7,058 bases of DNA from Myxococcales bacterium (GTDB lineage: Bacteria > Myxococcota_A > Polyangia > Polyangiales > Houyiibacteriaceae): NCBI GenBank assembly GCA_020354595.1, contig CP070650.1:234445-241502 (forward strand), in the 5' to 3' direction. The notes under the pieces are model-generated. The model saw only the letters and a list, made by a program, of their open reading frames with translations, was not told where the DNA came from and made no database searches. Shown piece after piece: positions 4,143 through 7,058 of this stretch; position 1 is the first letter of the stretch; the number at the start of each line of letters is the position of its first letter. Made by a program: the position numbers and the translations under genes.

Positions 4143-7058
4143 GTGCGCTTGTGCCATCAATGTGGGGCGTCGGTAGAGGATGCAGCCCGTTTTTGCTCTG
4201 CCTGTGGGGCGTCGTCCGACGAGCAGGGGGGGCATGGCGCCGCGGATCCATTGGTCGGCCGGATCGTCGGCGGAAGCTACCTGCTGCAAGAGGTCGTCGG
4301 TGTCGGGGGCATGGGCCGCGTATACAAGGCCGAGCAGTCGACCCTCGGTCGCACCGTCGCGGTCAAGGTGATTCACCCACATCTTCTCGGCGATGAGCAG
4401 ACCGTGGCGCGCTTCTACCAAGAAGCACGCGCATCGAGCCGGCTGAACCATCCCAACAGCGTGAGCATCATCGACTTCGGCCGGACCGACGACGGGATCC
4501 TCTATCTCGCGATGGAGTTCCTGAGCGGCAAGGATCTAGCGCTGGTCATGCACGAGGAGGGTCCGCTCCCGGTGGATCGGATCTGCAATATCCTGATCAA
4601 CACCCTCGACGCTCTCGGCGAAGCACACGAGCTCGGCATCGTACACCGCGACCTCAAGCCCGAGAACATCATCCTTCGCCCGCTGCGTTCTGGACAGGAC
4701 CTCGTGAAAGTCGTCGATTTCGGTCTTGCAACCATCGTCGGCAAGGAGAGCTCGATCACCAAGCCGGGTTTGGTCTGCGGCACGCCGGACTACATGTCCC
4801 CGGAGCAGGGCAGGGGCGACGGGGTGGACGGACGCGGCGACCTCTATGCGCTCGGTGTCGTGCTATTCGAGCTACTAGTTGGGCACCTGCCTTATATCGA
4901 CGATACCCCGACACGCGTGGTTCTGCGTCACCTCAACGATCCGATTCCGGATCCGCGCAGGGCGAGCCCCAATCGGGACATTCCCGACGGGCTGGCCCAG
5001 GTCACGATGAAGGCGCTCGCGAAGGATGCGAGCGATCGCTTTCAAGTCGCGCGCGAGATGCAAGCGGCGCTCCGCGAGGTGGTAGACGAGCTTCGAGTCC
5101 GCCGCGCCTCGGTCACGCCTTGCCCGAGCTGCGGCGCACCGGTCTCCGGCTCGCAGAACTTCTGCGGCGAGTGCGGCTCGCGACTAACCGCAGCGGAGCC
5201 GGCCCTCGGGAGCAACCGCTCGCTTCGCCCGTCCTTTTATCCGCCGCTCGGTTCGCAGCGCGAGTTCGTCGGGCGCGATGCCGAGCTCCGCCAGATTCGC
5301 GAAAGCCGCCACATCGCGGCGCAAGGCGGTCACTGGGTTCATGTCTTTGGCGAGCCGGGTGTCGGCAAGACGCGGTTCCTGACCGAAATCGCGGAGGTCG
5401 CGGCAGCCGAAGGAGACCTCGTCGTCGGCGCGGGCGCGCATTCGACCGGTGCGCCGGTCCCCTACGCGGCGATCCGCACGATCCTCGCCGAGCTGCTCGA
5501 AGTCGACGACTCCGAGCTCGCAAGGATGGCCAACCGGGGCGACGAGCTCGGGTCGACCCTCGCGGGGGCGGGCGTCGACGAAGTGATGAACCCCTCCGGG
5601 CTCTTCGGTGGTGACGGACGTTCTCGAACTGGGGCGGTCGCCGAAGCGCTTGCCTGCGCCGTACGACGGGCGAGGGGACGCGCATCGAGTGGGCGCGTCA
5701 TGCTCATCGTCGACGACCTCACGTATTGTGACGGGCTCACCCAGCGCACCGTCATCGAGCTCGCGCGCGTGCTCGGGAGTGAGCCGGTCTTGCTAGTAAC
5801 GGCAGGCGACCACGATCGCGGCGTGCTGGCCAACGAGATTCTGCGGCTGGACGGGCTCGACTCTCAGCAAGCGGAGCAGTTCTTGGCAGGCTCGTATCAT
5901 CTACGCCTGGTCTCGGGTCTCCAACAGCTAACCGAGTCGATGGGCGGCAACATCCTGCCGCTGCACCTCGAGCAGCTCGAAGCGCTGGGGATTGCGCCGG
6001 AGGACGGCCCCCCACCGCGTCTCGCCGACGCCATTGCCCAGCGCATCGAGCGTTTGGAGGTCGATGCACAGCGGTTGCTTCAATCGGCGGGCGTGCTCGG
6101 CAGAACGTGCGATCTAGACACGCTGCGCGCCGTGTCCGGCAACGACGAGCTCATCGGTCTCGACGAGCTCGCCGGCAACTCGTTGGTTCAGCTCGACGGG
6201 TCGAAGGTGAGCGTGACGCATCCCTTCATCGCAGAGCTCGTCGCCGCCACGATTCCGGCAGAAGCCCGCCGCACGTTGCATCGACGTGCCTTCGAGGTGT
6301 TGAGCGAGCTTCGCGCGCCCCAAGAAGTTCGTGCGGCCCATGCTTTCCGCGGCGTCGACCCGGTGACGAGCCTCGTCGTCCTCGAAAAGGCCGGTGACGC
6401 CGCCATGGCACGCGGCGATCACCTCGGCGCGGTCCTGGAGTACCGCCGCGCGCTCGAAATCGCCCGACGTGAGACGCTGGAGAGCGGAGACACGGTTTAC
6501 GACACCGCGATCGCGACCTTCAGCCGCAAGCTCGGGGAAGCGATGGCGCGGGCAGGCGACCCATCCGGAGCGGACGGCGTCCTGCGCGAGGCGCTCGACC
6601 TGACGGTGCCGAAGAGCCCGGACCGGGCCAAGATGTTGTTGTCGCTCGGCCGTATCGCCGCGCGTCGCGATCGTCCGCGCGATGCGATGCGACAGTTCGG
6701 CCAAGCCCTCGAGCTCGTCGCGGGTGTCGAGCCGACGGTCGAATCGCATCTCCAGGTCGCCATTGGGCGCATTCGCCGCATCGACGGCGACCCACACCAC
6801 GCGGCCAATGCCTACCGGCGCGCCCTCGAGCTCTTTGGAGAGATTCATGCTCCGGACGACACCATTGCCCGAACGCGACTCGAGCTGGCGGACGCCCTGA
6901 CCGCCGCGGGGGACCACGAGAGCGCAGCGACCGAGCTCCGCACGGTGGAACGAGACGGACGGGTCAACAGAGGAACCAGCCTCGTGGCTCGTGCCGTCGG
7001 CATGCTCGGGTCGATCGATGAGCTCGCAGGCCGGGCGCGCGACGCCCAGGTGCGTTAC
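4143..7058 (+). CDS. Zinc ribbon-Ser/Thr kinase-zinc ribbon-AAA ATPase-TPR protein (3' end beyond window)
   Basis: The frame stays open from GTG 4143 to the right edge, 972 codons; I read it codon by codon and found no stop or frameshift. A TAG at 4140-4142 directly precedes the start, so it can begin no earlier; TTG 4149 is the alternative. Domains: zinc ribbon with C4, C7, C18, C21; Hanks-type kinase about 46-306 with glycine loop G53/G55/G56/G58, Lys75, helix-C Glu94, HRDLKPEN 168-175, DFG 192-194, GTPDYMSPE 213-221; second zinc ribbon C327, C330, C341, C344; AAA_16-like ATPase from about 374, beginning FVGRDAEL, with Walker A GEPGVGKT 403-410 and Walker B ending D524-D525; helical part about 625-740; TPR-like repeats about 750 onward. 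All kinase catalytic residues are present, so an active cytoplasmic RD kinase is expected. The activation loop offers S203, S204 and T206 as phosphorylation sites. Related kinase-AAA-TPR proteins are frequent in Myxococcota. Substrate and C-terminus are unknown. Confidence 0.93.
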   Translation, partial: MRLCHQCGASVEDAARFCSACGASSDEQGGHGAADPLVGRIVGGSYLLQEVVGVGGMGRVYKAEQSTLGRTVAVKVIHPHLLGDEQTVARFYQEARASSRLNHPNSVSIIDFGRTDDGILYLAMEFLSGKDLALVMHEEGPLPVDRICNILINTLDALGEAHELGIVHRDLKPENIILRPLRSGQDLVKVVDFGLATIVGKESSITKPGLVCGTPDYMSPEQGRGDGVDGRGDLYALGVVLFELLVGHLPYIDDTPTRVVLRHLNDPIPDPRRASPNRDIPDGLAQVTMKALAKDASDRFQVAREMQAALREVVDELRVRRASVTPCPSCGAPVSGSQNFCGECGSRLTAAEPALGSNRSLRPSFYPPLGSQREFVGRDAELRQIRESRHIAAQGGHWVHVFGEPGVGKTRFLTEIAEVAAAEGDLVVGAGAHSTGAPVPYAAIRTILAELLEVDDSELARMANRGDELGSTLAGAGVDEVMNPSGLFGGDGRSRTGAVAEALACAVRRARGRASSGRVMLIVDDLTYCDGLTQRTVIELARVLGSEPVLLVTAGDHDRGVLANEILRLDGLDSQQAEQFLAGSYHLRLVSGLQQLTESMGGNILPLHLEQLEALGIAPEDGPPPRLADAIAQRIERLEVDAQRLLQSAGVLGRTCDLDTLRAVSGNDELIGLDELAGNSLVQLDGSKVSVTHPFIAELVAATIPAEARRTLHRRAFEVLSELRAPQEVRAAHAFRGVDPVTSLVVLEKAGDAAMARGDHLGAVLEYRRALEIARRETLESGDTVYDTAIATFSRKLGEAMARAGDPSGADGVLREALDLTVPKSPDRAKMLLSLGRIAARRDRPRDAMRQFGQALELVAGVEPTVESHLQVAIGRIRRIDGDPHHAANAYRRALELFGEIHAPDDTIARTRLELADALTAAGDHESAATELRTVERDGRVNRGTSLVARAVGMLGSIDELAGRARDAQVRY

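Noticed and set aside
5113..6069. Several Arg-rich open frames on both strands over the ATPase region
   Set aside because: They are composition-driven shadows; the kinase-ATPase frame is uninterrupted through the region and carries the Walker A and Walker B motifs.
6114..6917. A 267-codon minus-strand open frame opposite the kinase/ATPase/TPR gene
   Set aside because: The plus strand is one continuous frame with ATPase and TPR-like features here. The antisense product shows no motif and no plausible start region.

Overview
This is a GC-rich bacterial window that most resembles Myxococcota (former Deltaproteobacteria). The evidence is GTG starts on four of the five genes, a eukaryote-like Ser/Thr kinase fused to an AAA ATPase and TPR region, a multidomain DUF4388 signalling protein and a multihaem cytochrome lipoprotein. 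The phylum is inferred from gene content; no rRNA or marker gene is present. No tRNA, CRISPR array, insertion sequence or phage gene was seen.

The window is split by a divergent intergenic region at about 1921-2018. Leftward (minus strand) lie, in transcription order, a small lipoprotein (1920-1405), an MlaE-family lipid ABC-transporter permease (1408-587, overlapping the lipoprotein by 4 bases) and a multihaem c-type cytochrome lipoprotein (542 to the left edge, incomplete). They are tightly packed and probably form one cell-envelope operon, with a plausible sigma70-type promoter at 1929-1956. Neither an MlaF-type ATPase nor an MlaD/MCE gene is present in the window.

Rightward (plus strand) lie two large signalling genes. 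The first (2019-4076) encodes MshEN, HD-GYP-like, receiver and DUF4388 domains. Its HD-GYP metal ligands are largely lost and its receiver phospho-acceptor Asp is replaced by Glu, so it looks like a binding or scaffold protein rather than an enzyme. The second (4143 to the right edge, 972 codons visible) encodes a zinc ribbon, an intact Ser/Thr kinase, a second zinc ribbon of identical spacing, an AAA_16-like ATPase and TPR-like repeats. A 66-base gap separates them, so they may act in one pathway, but nothing in the sequence shows an interaction.

The main points of interest are the pseudo-enzyme signalling protein, the kinase bracketed by matching zinc ribbons, the lipoprotein/MlaE/cytochrome grouping, and start regions without good ribosome-binding sites that are compatible with leaderless or near-leaderless mRNAs.
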